A stretch of 64,000 nucleotides of DNA, taken from JAFIEN01 sp051859505 (GTDB lineage: Bacteria > Pseudomonadota > Alphaproteobacteria > Rhodobacterales > Rhodobacteraceae). The stretch spans positions 62,001 to 126,000 of the forward strand of contig JBHYFN010000004.1 of assembly GCA_051859505.1 (NCBI GenBank), written 5' to 3'. Below, in pieces: positions 33,558-42,073 of this stretch (positions within the stretch are counted from its first letter, which is position 1; each line of letters begins with the position of its first letter). The translations under genes were made by a program, and so were the position numbers. Under the pieces are notes generated by a model, which worked only from the letters and a program-made list of their open reading frames with translations, searched no databases and was not told the origin of the DNA.

Positions 33558-33559
33558 CC

Positions 33560-33588
33560 TTGACTCGACCCGGCCCCGATCGCATATC
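33560..33588 (+). promoter_or_regulatory. sigma-70 promoter of the Nfu/tsaB/rimI operon
   Basis: TTGACT (33560-33565), a 17-base spacer and CATATC (33583-33588); the predicted start is about 20 bases before the ATG. Confidence 0.6.
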
Positions 33589-33614
33589 TGGGATCAGAGA
33601 CGAAAGGTCCTCGC

Positions 33615-34181
33615 ATGTTCATCCAGACAGAATCGACGCCGAACCCCGCCACGCTCAAATTCCTGCCCGGTCAGACCGTGCTCGAGACGGGAACGGCGGA
33701 TTTCCCCTCGGCCGATGCTGCCGCGCCCTCGCCGCTGGCCCGTCGGATCTTTGCCGTCAGCGGTGTGACCGGGGTGTTCTTCGGGTCGGATTTCGTGACG
33801 GTGACGAAATCCGATGACATCGCCTGGGATCACATCAAGCCCGCGATCCTTGGGGCGGTGATGGAGCATTTCCAGTCCGGCCTGCCGGTGATCGAAGGCG
33901 CGGGCACGGCCGGCGCCGGTGGTCATGCCGAACATTCGGGCGAGGATGCGCCCATCGTGGCCCAGATCAAGGAGCTGCTGGACACGCGGGTCCGCCCGGC
34001 TGTGGCGCAGGATGGGGGCGACATCACCTTTCAGGGCTTTGACCGGGGCATCGTCTATCTGCACATGCAGGGGGCCTGCGCGGGCTGCCCCTCCTCGACC
34101 CTGACGCTGAAGATGGGGATCGAGAACCTGTTGCGCCACTATATCCCCGAGGTCATCGAGGTCCGCCCCGTCGCTGCCTGA
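33615..34181 (+). CDS. NfuA-type Fe-S cluster carrier protein
   Basis: A 188-residue protein with an N-terminal Nfu_N domain (FIQTESTPNPATLKFLPGQTV at the start, FGSDFVTVTKSD about residue 55-66) and a C-terminal NifU-like domain with the cluster-binding CAGCPSS pair (QGACAGCPSS, near residues 155-164). It carries [4Fe-4S] clusters from a scaffold to apo-proteins. The Nfu_N + NifU arrangement is the standard alphaproteobacterial form. It heads a likely operon with tsaB and rimI, and a possible Irr site lies upstream. Confidence 0.93.
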   Translation: MFIQTESTPNPATLKFLPGQTVLETGTADFPSADAAAPSPLARRIFAVSGVTGVFFGSDFVTVTKSDDIAWDHIKPAILGAVMEHFQSGLPVIEGAGTAGAGGHAEHSGEDAPIVAQIKELLDTRVRPAVAQDGGDITFQGFDRGIVYLHMQGACAGCPSSTLTLKMGIENLLRHYIPEVIEVRPVAA

Positions 34182-34197
34182 GCCGGACCGCCGGGCG

Positions 34198-34803
34198 ATG
34201 AGCCTTGTCCTTGCCTTCGACACATCGGCCGCGCATTGCGCGGCCGCGCTGCTTTGCCCCGGCCGCCCCCCGATCCTGCGGGTCGAAGAGATGGCACGGG
34301 GTCAGGCCGAACGGCTTGTCCCCCTGCTCGACGCCCTGCTTGAAGAGGCGGGCGTCGCGTGGCGCGATCTGACGGTGATCGGCGTGGGCACGGGGCCGGG
34401 GAATTTCACCGGCGTGCGGATTTCCGTTGCAACCGCGCGCGGCATGGCGCTGGGCCTTGGCATCCCGGCAATCGGCGTGACAACTTTCGAGGCCCTGGCC
34501 GAAGGCCATCCGCGCCCCGTGACGATCCGGCTGCCCGCGCCGCGGGGTCAGGTCTATTGCCAGGATTTCGATGCGCAAGGCCCCGGACAGCCCGGCCTTG
34601 AAGCGCGCACGGACGGCCCCGGGGCCGCGACGCCTCCGGATGCGGGCGCGCTTGTGCTGGGCATCGCGCAGGTCGCGGCCGCACGGAGCGCGGCACGGAG
34701 CGCAACGGACCAGCCCCGCCCGGCCCCCCTTTACCTGCGCGCCGCGGATGCCGCGCCGTCGCGTGATGCCGCGCCGCGGATCCTTCCCGACAGCCCCCCA
34801 TGA
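34198..34803 (+). CDS. tsaB: tRNA threonylcarbamoyladenosine biosynthesis protein TsaB
   Basis: A 201-residue protein, at the short end for TsaB. N-terminal ASKHA fold: LVLAFDTSAAHCAAALL, ERLVPLLDALLEEAGV, and GVGTGPGNFTGVRISVATARG. TsaB partners TsaD and TsaE in making t6A37 of tRNA. It starts 17 bases after the Nfu gene and overlaps rimI by four bases. The C-terminal third is Ala/Arg-rich and poorly conserved. Confidence 0.93.
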   Translation: MSLVLAFDTSAAHCAAALLCPGRPPILRVEEMARGQAERLVPLLDALLEEAGVAWRDLTVIGVGTGPGNFTGVRISVATARGMALGLGIPAIGVTTFEALAEGHPRPVTIRLPAPRGQVYCQDFDAQGPGQPGLEARTDGPGAATPPDAGALVLGIAQVAAARSAARSATDQPRPAPLYLRAADAAPSRDAAPRILPDSPP

Positions 34804-35222
34804 CGCCCCCCATGACGCCCGAGGCGCTTGCCGCGCTGCATGCGCGCGCCAATACCGTTGATCGTGCCTGGAGCGGCGCGGAATTCGCTTCCCTTCTGGC
34901 GCGGCCCGGCGCCGTTCTTCTGGGCAGCGGGCAGGGCTTTCTGCTGGGCCAGATCCTTGCCGGAGAGGGCGAGGTGCTGACCCTTGCCACCGATCCCGCC
35001 CACCGCCGCCGCGGCATCGCAAGGGGCCTTCTGGCCCGGTTCGAGGATCAGGCCCGGCAGGGTGGGGCGGACGCGATCTTCCTCGAGGTGGCCGAGGACA
35101 ATGCCCCCGCCGCCGCGCTTTATGCGGCTGCGGGCTACCTCGTGGCAGGGCGCAGGCCCGGCTATTATCCCCGCAACTCGGGCAGGGCCGTGGCGGCGCT
35201 CGTCCTGCGAAAGCCTCTCTGA
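34800..35222 (+). CDS. rimI: ribosomal-protein-alanine N-acetyltransferase RimI-like
   Basis: A 140-residue GNAT protein: acetyl-CoA loop DPAHRRRGIARGLLARFE (R-x-x-G-x-A), EVAEDNAPAAALYAAAGY and RRPGYYPRNSG, all typical of RimI. RimI acetylates the N terminus of S18 and probably other proteins. The tsaB-rimI pairing is widely conserved. A second in-frame ATG at 34812 is an alternative start. Confidence 0.92.
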   Translation: MTPPMTPEALAALHARANTVDRAWSGAEFASLLARPGAVLLGSGQGFLLGQILAGEGEVLTLATDPAHRRRGIARGLLARFEDQARQGGADAIFLEVAEDNAPAAALYAAAGYLVAGRRPGYYPRNSGRAVAALVLRKPL

Positions 35223-35294
35223 CAGGCAGTCGGGCCCTGTCGCAATCAGCATCCGCCTTCCCCTGCGGCAAGCCGCGCCAGCGCGAAAAAGCTG

Positions 35295-35324
35295 TTGACC
35301 CTTCCCACGCGGCACTGCCTTATT
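35295..35324 (+). promoter_or_regulatory. candidate promoter of the BMP/purine operon
   Basis: TTGACC (35295-35300), an 18-base spacer and CTTATT (35319-35324), about 90 bases before the first BMP gene. The intervening leader includes a GGGCGGC/GCCGCC-like folding potential, but no purine riboswitch core was recognised. Confidence 0.45.
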
Positions 35325-35411
35325 CCGCAATGACCCACCCCGGCGCTGCGTCCGGGGCGGCTCGAGACGGGGGCGCAAAACCGCCCTCCAACCAAGACCT
35401 GGGAGACAATC

Positions 35412-36407
35412 ATGACCCTGACGAAACACTTTCTGGGGGCAAGCGCTGCCCTGGCCCTGAGCGCCGGTGCTGCCCTCGCCGATCCGGCGCTGATCTTTGA
35501 TCTTGGCGGCAAGTTCGACAAATCCTTCAACGAATCCGCCTTCAACGGCGCGACCCGCTGGGCCGAGGAAACCGGCGGCAGCTTCGCCGAATTCGAGATC
35601 CAGTCCGACGCCCAGCGCGAACAGGCCATCCGCCAGTTCGCCGAGATGGGCTACAACCCCATCGTCATGGCCGGTTTCTCATGGGCGACGCCGCTGGAAG
35701 ACGTCTCGCAGGATTATCCCGACATCAACTTCGCCATCATCGACATGGTCGTGGATCAGCCCAATGTGCGCTCGATCGTGTTCAACGAACATGAAGGGTC
35801 GTATCTGGTCGGCATGCTGGCGGCGATGGCGTCGGAAACCGGCACCGTCGGCTTTGTCGGCGGGATGGATATTCCGCTGATCCGCAAGTTCGGCTGCGGC
35901 TATGCCCAGGGCGTCATGGCCGTCAATCCCGACGCGACCGTCGTTGCCAACATGACCGGCACCACCCCGGCCGCCTGGAACGACCCGGTCAAGGGATCCG
36001 AGCTGACGCTGGCCCAGATCAGCCAGGGCGCCGATGTCGTCTATGCCGCGGCCGGCGGCACCGGCGTGGGCGTGCTGCAGACGGCGGCCGACCAGGGCAT
36101 CCTGTCGATCGGCGTGGATGCCAACCAGAACTACCTCCACCCCGGTCAGGTGCTGACCTCGATGCTCAAGCGCGTCGACAATGCCGTCTACGAAAGTTTC
36201 ATGGCGGGTGAGGATCTCGAGACCGGGTTCAACGTCATGGGCGTCGGCAATGGCGGCGTCGGCTATGCGCTGGACGAGTACAATGCCGAGCTGATCACCG
36301 CCGAGATGCAGGAAGCCGTGGATGCGGCGGCGGCGGCCATCGCCTCGGGCGAGCTTGCGGTGCATGACTACATGAGCGACGAATCCTGCCCCGTCATGAC
36401 GTTCTGA
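35412..36407 (+). CDS. BMP-family ABC substrate-binding protein, copy 1
   Basis: A 331-residue periplasmic binding protein of the basic membrane protein (Med/PnrA/BmpA) family with a cleavable, non-lipoprotein signal (LSAGAALADP). Motifs: LIFDLGGKFDKSFNESAF, FVGGMDIPLIRKFGCGYAQG, AAGGTGVGVLQ, and a conserved C-terminal VHDYMSDESCPVMTF with paired Cys. Members bind purine nucleosides. It heads the operon BMP-BMP-ATPase-permease-permease-PNP, so purine nucleosides are the likely substrate. GGGAGACAATC precedes the ATG. Confidence 0.93.
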   Translation: MTLTKHFLGASAALALSAGAALADPALIFDLGGKFDKSFNESAFNGATRWAEETGGSFAEFEIQSDAQREQAIRQFAEMGYNPIVMAGFSWATPLEDVSQDYPDINFAIIDMVVDQPNVRSIVFNEHEGSYLVGMLAAMASETGTVGFVGGMDIPLIRKFGCGYAQGVMAVNPDATVVANMTGTTPAAWNDPVKGSELTLAQISQGADVVYAAAGGTGVGVLQTAADQGILSIGVDANQNYLHPGQVLTSMLKRVDNAVYESFMAGEDLETGFNVMGVGNGGVGYALDEYNAELITAEMQEAVDAAAAAIASGELAVHDYMSDESCPVMTF

Positions 36408-36430
36408 AGCGTCGCAGCCAGACCGATACC

Positions 36431-36457
36431 GGACCGCGCCTCGATGGGGCGCGGTCC
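36431..36457 (+). terminator. hairpin between the two BMP genes
   Basis: Perfect 10-bp stem GGACCGCGCC/GGCGCGGTCC with a 7-base loop, then CTTCATAA. Placed after the first binding protein, it probably stabilises that mRNA end or partly terminates, which gives more binding protein than transporter. Confidence 0.6.
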
Positions 36458-36511
36458 CTTCATAACAGTCCGAACAGCCCGTCCATCCGCAGCGTTCAAG
36501 GAGTGACCGTA

Positions 36512-37507
36512 ATGACCCTGTTGCATCGGCTGACAGCCTCTTCCGCCGTGATCGGCCTTTCCGCATCCCTGGCCCTTGCCGAACCTGCCGTGATCTATGA
36601 CGTCGCGGGCAAGTTCGACAAATCCTTCAGCGAGAATGTCTGGGACGGGGCGCTGCGCTGGTCAGAGGAGAACGGCACCAGCTTCGCCGAATTCGAGCTG
36701 CAGTCCGATGCCCAGCGCACCCAGGCGATCCGCAATTTCGCCGAAGCCGGTCATTCGCCCATCATCATGGCGGGTTTCCAGTTCGCGATGGACCTGGCCG
36801 CGGCCGCGCCCGATTATCCCGATACGAAATTCGTCATCATCGACGCGGTGGTGGACGAACCCAACGTCCGCTCGGTCGTCTTCACCGAACATGAGGGCAC
36901 CTATCTGGCCGGCATGATCGCCGCGATGACCAGCGAAAGCGGCACCATCGGCTTCGTCGGCGGGATGGATATTCCGCTGATCCGCCGTTTCGGCTGCGGC
37001 TATGTGCAGGGCGCGCTCTCGGCCGATCCCGATGTGACCGTGATCACCAACATGATCGGCACCTCGCCCTCGGCCTGGGCCGATCCGGTGACGGCCGGCG
37101 AGCTGACCCGGGCACAGGTCGCGCAGGGGGTGGACGTGGTCTATGCCGCCGCCGGTGGCAGCGGGCTGGGCGTGCATCAGGCCGCCGCGGACAGCGGGAT
37201 CCTGTCGATCGGGGGGGATACCAACCAGAACTACCTGCATCCCGGCACGATGCTGACCTCGATGCTCAAGCGGATCGACAATGCCGTCTTCGACGCGCTG
37301 AGCGAGGGCGATGACATGGCGACAGGCGTCATGGTCATGGGGCTGGCCAATGGCGGGCTGGGCTATGCGCTTGACGAATTCAACGCCGAATTCCTGACCG
37401 ACGAGATGGTCGCCGCCGTCGATGCCGCGGCAGAGGCGATCTCGACCGGGGCGCTGCCGGTGCATGACTACATGAGCGACGAATCCTGCCCCGTGCATAC
37501 GTTCTGA
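36512..37507 (+). CDS. BMP-family ABC substrate-binding protein, copy 2
   Basis: A 331-residue paralogue of the preceding gene, with the same length, GKFDKSFSENVWDGALRW, FVGGMDIPLIRRFGCGYVQG, YAAAGGSGLGVHQAA, and VHDYMSDESCPVHTF. The ATG at 36512 is preferred to a GTG at 36503 because AAGGAG lies 8 bases before it. Differences cluster around the ligand-facing loops (NFAEAGHSPIIMAGFQFAMD versus QFAEMGYNPIVMAGFSWATP), so the two copies may have different nucleoside preferences for one permease. Confidence 0.93.
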   Translation: MTLLHRLTASSAVIGLSASLALAEPAVIYDVAGKFDKSFSENVWDGALRWSEENGTSFAEFELQSDAQRTQAIRNFAEAGHSPIIMAGFQFAMDLAAAAPDYPDTKFVIIDAVVDEPNVRSVVFTEHEGTYLAGMIAAMTSESGTIGFVGGMDIPLIRRFGCGYVQGALSADPDVTVITNMIGTSPSAWADPVTAGELTRAQVAQGVDVVYAAAGGSGLGVHQAAADSGILSIGGDTNQNYLHPGTMLTSMLKRIDNAVFDALSEGDDMATGVMVMGLANGGLGYALDEFNAEFLTDEMVAAVDAAAEAISTGALPVHDYMSDESCPVHTF

Positions 37508-37583
37508 CGGGTCACGGCAAGACGAAAGAAAGAAAAGGGCGGGGCGCGCGCAAGACGGCCCCGCCCGGCCATCGGGGGGTGGG

Positions 37584-39116
37584 ATGACGGTACCAGCGAT
37601 CGAGTTGCGCGGCATATCCAAGGCCTTTGGCCCGGTTAAGGCCAACAGGGATATCTCGATCCGGGTGATGCCGGGCACGATCCACGGCATCATCGGCGAG
37701 AATGGCGCCGGCAAATCCACGCTGATGAGCATCCTCTACGGCTTTTACAAGGCCGACAGCGGAGAGATCCTGATCAACGGCCAACAGACCCAGATCCCCG
37801 ACAGCCAGCACGCCATCGCCGCCGGAATCGGCATGGTGTTCCAGCATTTCAAGCTGGTCGAGAATTTCACCGTGCTGGAGAATGTCATTCTGGGGGTCGA
37901 GGAGGGCGCCCTCTTGCGGCCCAGCCTTGCCAAGGCGCGCACCCAGCTGTCCGAGCTTGCTGCCGAATACGGCCTCAACGTCAATCCCGATGCCGTGGTC
38001 GAAGAGATCGGCGTCGGCATGCAGCAGCGGGTCGAGATCCTCAAGGCGCTGTATCGCAAGGCCGATATCCTGATCCTGGACGAGCCGACCGGCGTGCTGA
38101 CCCCCTCGGAGGCGGATCAGCTTTTCCGCATCCTCGGGCGGCTCAAGGAAGAGGGCAAGACGATCATCCTCATCACCCACAAGCTGCGCGAGATCATGGA
38201 GATCACCGACACGGTCAGCGTGATGCGCCGGGGCGAGATGACGGCCACCCTGCGCACCTCCGAGACCTCGCCGCAGCAGCTTGCCGAGTTGATGGTGGGG
38301 CGCAAGGTGCTGTTGCAGGTGGAAAAGACCCACGCCACCCCGGGGCGCAGCGTGCTCGAGGTCGAGAACCTGCAGGTCACCGACGAAAAGGGGGTGGATC
38401 GCTTGCGCGGCATCTCGTTCGAGGTGCGTGCGGGCGAGATTCTGGGGATTGCGGGTGTGGCCGGCAACGGGCAGTCCGAGCTTCTCGAGGTGCTGGGCGG
38501 CTATCGGGCCGCGACCGGCACCGTGCGGCTGAACGGGCGCGAGATCGACCTCTCCGGGCGCCAGTCCGACGGCCAGACACGGCGGGCCGAGGGCATCGCC
38601 CATGTGCCCGAAGACCGGCAGCACGAAGGCCTGATCATGGATTTCATGGCCTGGGAAAACACCGCCTTCGGCTATCACAACGATCCGAAATACCAGAAAT
38701 CCCGCCTGCTGATGGACAATGCCGCCATCCGCGCCGATACCGCCGCCAAGATGGAGCGTTTCGACGTGCGCCCGCCCAATCCGATGCTGACCGCCCGGAA
38801 TTTCTCTGGCGGCAACCAGCAGAAGATCGTCGTCGCCCGCGAGATCGAGCGCGATCCCGACCTTCTTCTGGTGGGTCAACCCACGCGGGGCGTGGATATC
38901 GGCGCGATCGAATTCATCCACAACCAGATCATCGCGCTGCGCGACAAGGGCAAGGCCATCCTGCTGGTCAGCGTCGAGCTGGACGAGATCATGAGCCTGT
39001 CGGACCGGATCGCCGTCATGTTCGACGGCCGCATCATGGGAACGCGGCTGCCGGGGGAAACGGATGCGCAGGAACTGGGCCTGTTGATGGCCGGTATCAA
39101 CGGAAAGGCGGCCTAG
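37584..39116 (+). CDS. ABC transporter ATP-binding protein, nucleoside (NupA/YufO-like)
   Basis: A 510-residue fused double ATPase of the ribose/BMP class. First half: Walker A GENGAGKST near residues 37-45, VFQHFKLVENFTV, signature-like GVGMQQRVEILKALY, ILDEPTGVLTPSE. Second half: degenerate Walker A GVAGNGQSE, signature FSGGNQQKIVVAREI and VGQPTRGVDIGAIE. One intact and one degenerate site is normal for the class. It ends one base before the next ATG. Confidence 0.95.
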   Translation: MTVPAIELRGISKAFGPVKANRDISIRVMPGTIHGIIGENGAGKSTLMSILYGFYKADSGEILINGQQTQIPDSQHAIAAGIGMVFQHFKLVENFTVLENVILGVEEGALLRPSLAKARTQLSELAAEYGLNVNPDAVVEEIGVGMQQRVEILKALYRKADILILDEPTGVLTPSEADQLFRILGRLKEEGKTIILITHKLREIMEITDTVSVMRRGEMTATLRTSETSPQQLAELMVGRKVLLQVEKTHATPGRSVLEVENLQVTDEKGVDRLRGISFEVRAGEILGIAGVAGNGQSELLEVLGGYRAATGTVRLNGREIDLSGRQSDGQTRRAEGIAHVPEDRQHEGLIMDFMAWENTAFGYHNDPKYQKSRLLMDNAAIRADTAAKMERFDVRPPNPMLTARNFSGGNQQKIVVAREIERDPDLLLVGQPTRGVDIGAIEFIHNQIIALRDKGKAILLVSVELDEIMSLSDRIAVMFDGRIMGTRLPGETDAQELGLLMAGINGKAA

Positions 39117-40238
39117 ATGGACAAGATGCCACGCTGGGCCGATGTGATCCTGATCCCGCTGGTCAGCCTGATCCTTGCGGCGATCATCTCGGGCCTTGTC
39201 ATCCTTGCCATCGGCGAGGATCCGATCCGGGCCCTCGGGATCATGATCAAGGGGTCGATGGGATCGACCTATGGCTGGGGCTATACGCTGTATTATGCGA
39301 CCAATTTCATCTTCACCGGTCTTGCGGTCTCGGTGGCCTTTCATGCCCGGCTGTTCAACATCGGAGGCGAGGGGCAGGCCACACTCGGCGGGCTTGGGGT
39401 GGCGCTGGCCTGCCTCTATCTGCCCTGGCCGCACTGGACGCTCGCCCTGCTGGGCGCGGGCATCGGGGCGGCGCTTTTCGGCATGGCCTGGGCGGCGGTG
39501 CCCGCCTATCTGCAGGCGCGGCGCGGCAGCCATATCGTGATCACCACGATCATGTTCAACTTCATCGCCGCAGCCCTGCTCAACTACCTCCTGGTCAACA
39601 CGCTCAAGCCCAGGGGCAGCATGGAACCCGCCACGGCGAAGTTCCCCGCGACGACCAGCCTGCCCAATTTTCACGAGATGCTCGGGCTGATCGGGATACC
39701 CTTCTCGCACAGGGCGCCGGCGAATGTGAGCTTCCTCGTGGCGCTTCTGGCCTGTCTGGGGGTCTGGCTGCTGATCTGGCGCACCCGGCTGGGCTATGAG
39801 ATCCGCGCCTTCGGCCATTCCGAACAGGCGGCGCGCTATGCGGGCATCGGGTCGTTCCGGATCATCATGATCACGATGGCGATTTCGGGCGGGCTTGCGG
39901 GCATGATGGCGCTGAACAATGTGATGGGCTCGGCCGAAAGGCTGGTCCTTAACGCGGTCGAGGGGGCGGGCTTCATCGGGATCGCCGTGGCGCTGATGGG
40001 GCGGTCGCATCCGGTGGGCGTGATCCTTGCCGCGATCCTGTTCGGCGCCCTTTATCAGGGCGGCGCGAGCCTTGCCTTCCAGACCTCGATCCCGGTGCAG
40101 CTGCTTCTGGTCATTCAGGCGCTGGTGATCCTCTTTACCGGCGCGCTGGACAATATGGTCAGGATGCCGTTCGAACGCCTGTTCTTTGCGCTGCGCCGGC
40201 GCAAGATTGACGCCACAACCCCGAAACCGGCGGAGTAG
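39117..40238 (+). CDS. ABC transporter permease 1 (nucleoside, YufP/BMP class)
   Basis: A 373-residue inner-membrane permease with about ten helices, of the branched-chain/ribose permease superfamily: FHARLFNIGGEGQATLGGLG, RRGSHIVITTIMFNFIAAALLNYLLV, FGHSEQAARYAGIGSFRI and GAGFIGIAVALMGRSHPVG. It is the larger of the two permease subunits. It starts directly after the ATPase stop, so translation is coupled. Confidence 0.94.
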   Translation: MDKMPRWADVILIPLVSLILAAIISGLVILAIGEDPIRALGIMIKGSMGSTYGWGYTLYYATNFIFTGLAVSVAFHARLFNIGGEGQATLGGLGVALACLYLPWPHWTLALLGAGIGAALFGMAWAAVPAYLQARRGSHIVITTIMFNFIAAALLNYLLVNTLKPRGSMEPATAKFPATTSLPNFHEMLGLIGIPFSHRAPANVSFLVALLACLGVWLLIWRTRLGYEIRAFGHSEQAARYAGIGSFRIIMITMAISGGLAGMMALNNVMGSAERLVLNAVEGAGFIGIAVALMGRSHPVGVILAAILFGALYQGGASLAFQTSIPVQLLLVIQALVILFTGALDNMVRMPFERLFFALRRRKIDATTPKPAE

Positions 40239-40242
40239 GATC

Positions 40243-41211
40243 ATGGATTTCGCGACACTCATCCAGATCCTCGACAGTTCGATCCGCTTGGCGACGCCGC
40301 TGCTTCTGGCCTGTCTGGCGGGGCTGTTCTCGGAACGGGCGGGGATCTTCGACATCGGCCTTGAAGGCAAGATGCTGGTCGCCGCGCTGATGTCGGCCGC
40401 GATCGCGGCCGTGACCGGATCGGTCTGGGTGGGCCTGGCCGCGGGCATCGGAGCCTCGCTGGTGCTGGCGGGGGTGCATGGGGTCGCCTCGATCACCTTC
40501 CGCGGCAACCAGTTGATTTCCGGCGTGGCGATCAACTTTCTGGCCGCGGGCCTGACTGTGCTGATCGCGCAAAGCTGGTTCGGAGAGGGCGGGCGCACCC
40601 CGCAGCTGACGGGAAATGCCCGGTTCTACGAACTCACCCTGCCCTTCGCCGACGGCCTGCGGGACGTCCCAATACTGGGGCAAGTCTATTCAGTGCTGCT
40701 GTCGGATCACACGATCCTTGTCTATATCGCCTTTGCCATGGTGCCTCTGACATGGTGGGTGCTGTTTCGCACGCGCTTTGGCCTGCGCCTGCGCGCCGTG
40801 GGCGAGAATCCGGCAGCTGTCGATACCGCCGGAATTTCGGTCGTGCGGATGCGGTTTCTTGCGGTGATGATCTGCGGCGTGCTCTGCGGCATCGCGGGGG
40901 CCTTTCTGGCCACCAGCCTGCAGGCCAGCTTCACCAAGGACATGACCGCCGGGCGGGGCTTCATCGCGCTGGCCGCCCTGATCTTTGCCAAATGGCGGCC
41001 GTGGCAGGCGCTTTATGCCTGTCTTCTGTTCGGGTTCCTGGAGGCGCTGGCGCTGCGGCCCGACGTGATCGAAAACGTCATCGGGATCCGGGTGCAGGTC
41101 CAGTTCCTCGATGCGCTGCCCTATATCCTGACCGTCATCATCCTTGCCGGCTTTGTCGGCAAGGCAATCCCGCCGCGCGCGGGCGGAGAAGCCTATGTCA
41201 AGGAACGCTGA
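40243..41211 (+). CDS. ABC transporter permease 2 (nucleoside, YufQ/BMP class)
   Basis: A 322-residue permease, the partner of permease 1: LFSERAGIFDIGLEGKMLVAAL, GNQLISGVAINFLAAGLTVLI, GENPAAVDTAGISVVRMRF and GRGFIALAALIFAKWRPW. About eight to nine helices. It begins four bases after the previous stop (start set at the ATG after GGAGTAGGATC) and its end overlaps the phosphorylase start by 17 bases. Confidence 0.94.
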   Translation: MDFATLIQILDSSIRLATPLLLACLAGLFSERAGIFDIGLEGKMLVAALMSAAIAAVTGSVWVGLAAGIGASLVLAGVHGVASITFRGNQLISGVAINFLAAGLTVLIAQSWFGEGGRTPQLTGNARFYELTLPFADGLRDVPILGQVYSVLLSDHTILVYIAFAMVPLTWWVLFRTRFGLRLRAVGENPAAVDTAGISVVRMRFLAVMICGVLCGIAGAFLATSLQASFTKDMTAGRGFIALAALIFAKWRPWQALYACLLFGFLEALALRPDVIENVIGIRVQVQFLDALPYILTVIILAGFVGKAIPPRAGGEAYVKER

Positions 41212-41998
41212 ACTCGTCTCGCTGATCCGGTCCCGCGCCGGGGATGATCCCGTCCGGGTCGGGCTGATCCTCGGCACCGGGCTTGGAGGGCTGGCCGCCG
41301 GGGTCGAGGGGGTGTCGATCCCCTATGCCGATCTGCCCGGTTTTCCCGAGACGGGCGTGATCGGCCATGACCCGAAGCTGACCATCGGCCAGCTTGAAGG
41401 GGTGCGCGTCGCCGTTTTCGGCGGGCGGGCGCATTACTACGAGGGGGGCAACCCTTCGGTGATGCGCACACCGCTCGAGGTGCTGAAGGCGCTGGGGGCC
41501 GATACGCTGATCGTCACCAATGCGGCCGGATCGGTGGATCCCGCGATGCCGACCGGCGCGATCATGGCGCTGACCGATCACATCGCCTTTTCCGGCCTGA
41601 ACCCGCTGATCGGCGAGGCGTCGGTCGATCGCTTCGTGCCGATGACCGATGCCTATGACCCGGCCCTGCGCGACCGCTTTCATGCTGCCGCCCGCGCCGA
41701 GGGGATCGAGCTTCATGCGGGCGTCTATGCCTGGTTCTCGGGCCCCTCTTTCGAAACCCCGGCCGAGATCCGGGCGATCCGCATTCTGGGTGCGGATGCC
41801 GTCGGCATGTCGACCGCGCCGGAGGTGATCCTGGGGCGGTTCCTCGGGCTGCGGGTCGGGGCGATCTCGAACATCACCAACATGGCCGCGGGCCTGAGTG
41901 ATGAAAGCATCGGCCATGACCACACGATGGAAATGGCCCCGATCGGCGCCGCGAAACTGGAAAAAGTGCTGCGCAGGACACTGCGCGATCTGGACTGA
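41195..41998 (+). CDS. punA: purine nucleoside phosphorylase (trimeric class II)
   Basis: A 267-residue trimeric PNP: LILGTGLGGLA (phosphate loop), VAVFGGRAHYYEGGNP, IVTNAAGSVDPAMPTG, VYAWFSGPSFETPAEIRA, and VGMSTAPEVI with SNITNMAAGLSDE. It splits purine nucleosides to base and ribose-1-phosphate in the cytosol. It starts inside the last permease gene, so import and phosphorolysis are made together. The start is set at MSRNAEL behind CGGAGAAGCC. Family members take inosine, guanosine or xanthosine; which applies cannot be told here. Confidence 0.93.
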   Translation: MSRNAELVSLIRSRAGDDPVRVGLILGTGLGGLAAGVEGVSIPYADLPGFPETGVIGHDPKLTIGQLEGVRVAVFGGRAHYYEGGNPSVMRTPLEVLKALGADTLIVTNAAGSVDPAMPTGAIMALTDHIAFSGLNPLIGEASVDRFVPMTDAYDPALRDRFHAAARAEGIELHAGVYAWFSGPSFETPAEIRAIRILGADAVGMSTAPEVILGRFLGLRVGAISNITNMAAGLSDESIGHDHTMEMAPIGAAKLEKVLRRTLRDLD

Positions 41999-42073
41999 TC
42001 ACTTTCCCACTGGCGGGGCTGGAAAAGCGGGTCCGGGGGTGCTTTCAAAGGGGAAGGCCCCCCGGGACGACTG

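Noticed and set aside
35223..35411. Purine riboswitch before the nucleoside operon
   Set aside because: The leader is the right place, but the conserved junction bases of the purine aptamer could not be found by eye.
37512..40598. A 1028-codon open frame on the minus strand
   Set aside because: It is antisense to the nucleoside ABC ATPase and permease; its His/Asp/Arg/Gln-rich sequence is what high-GC third positions give in a shadow frame, and the plus-strand genes match known families throughout.
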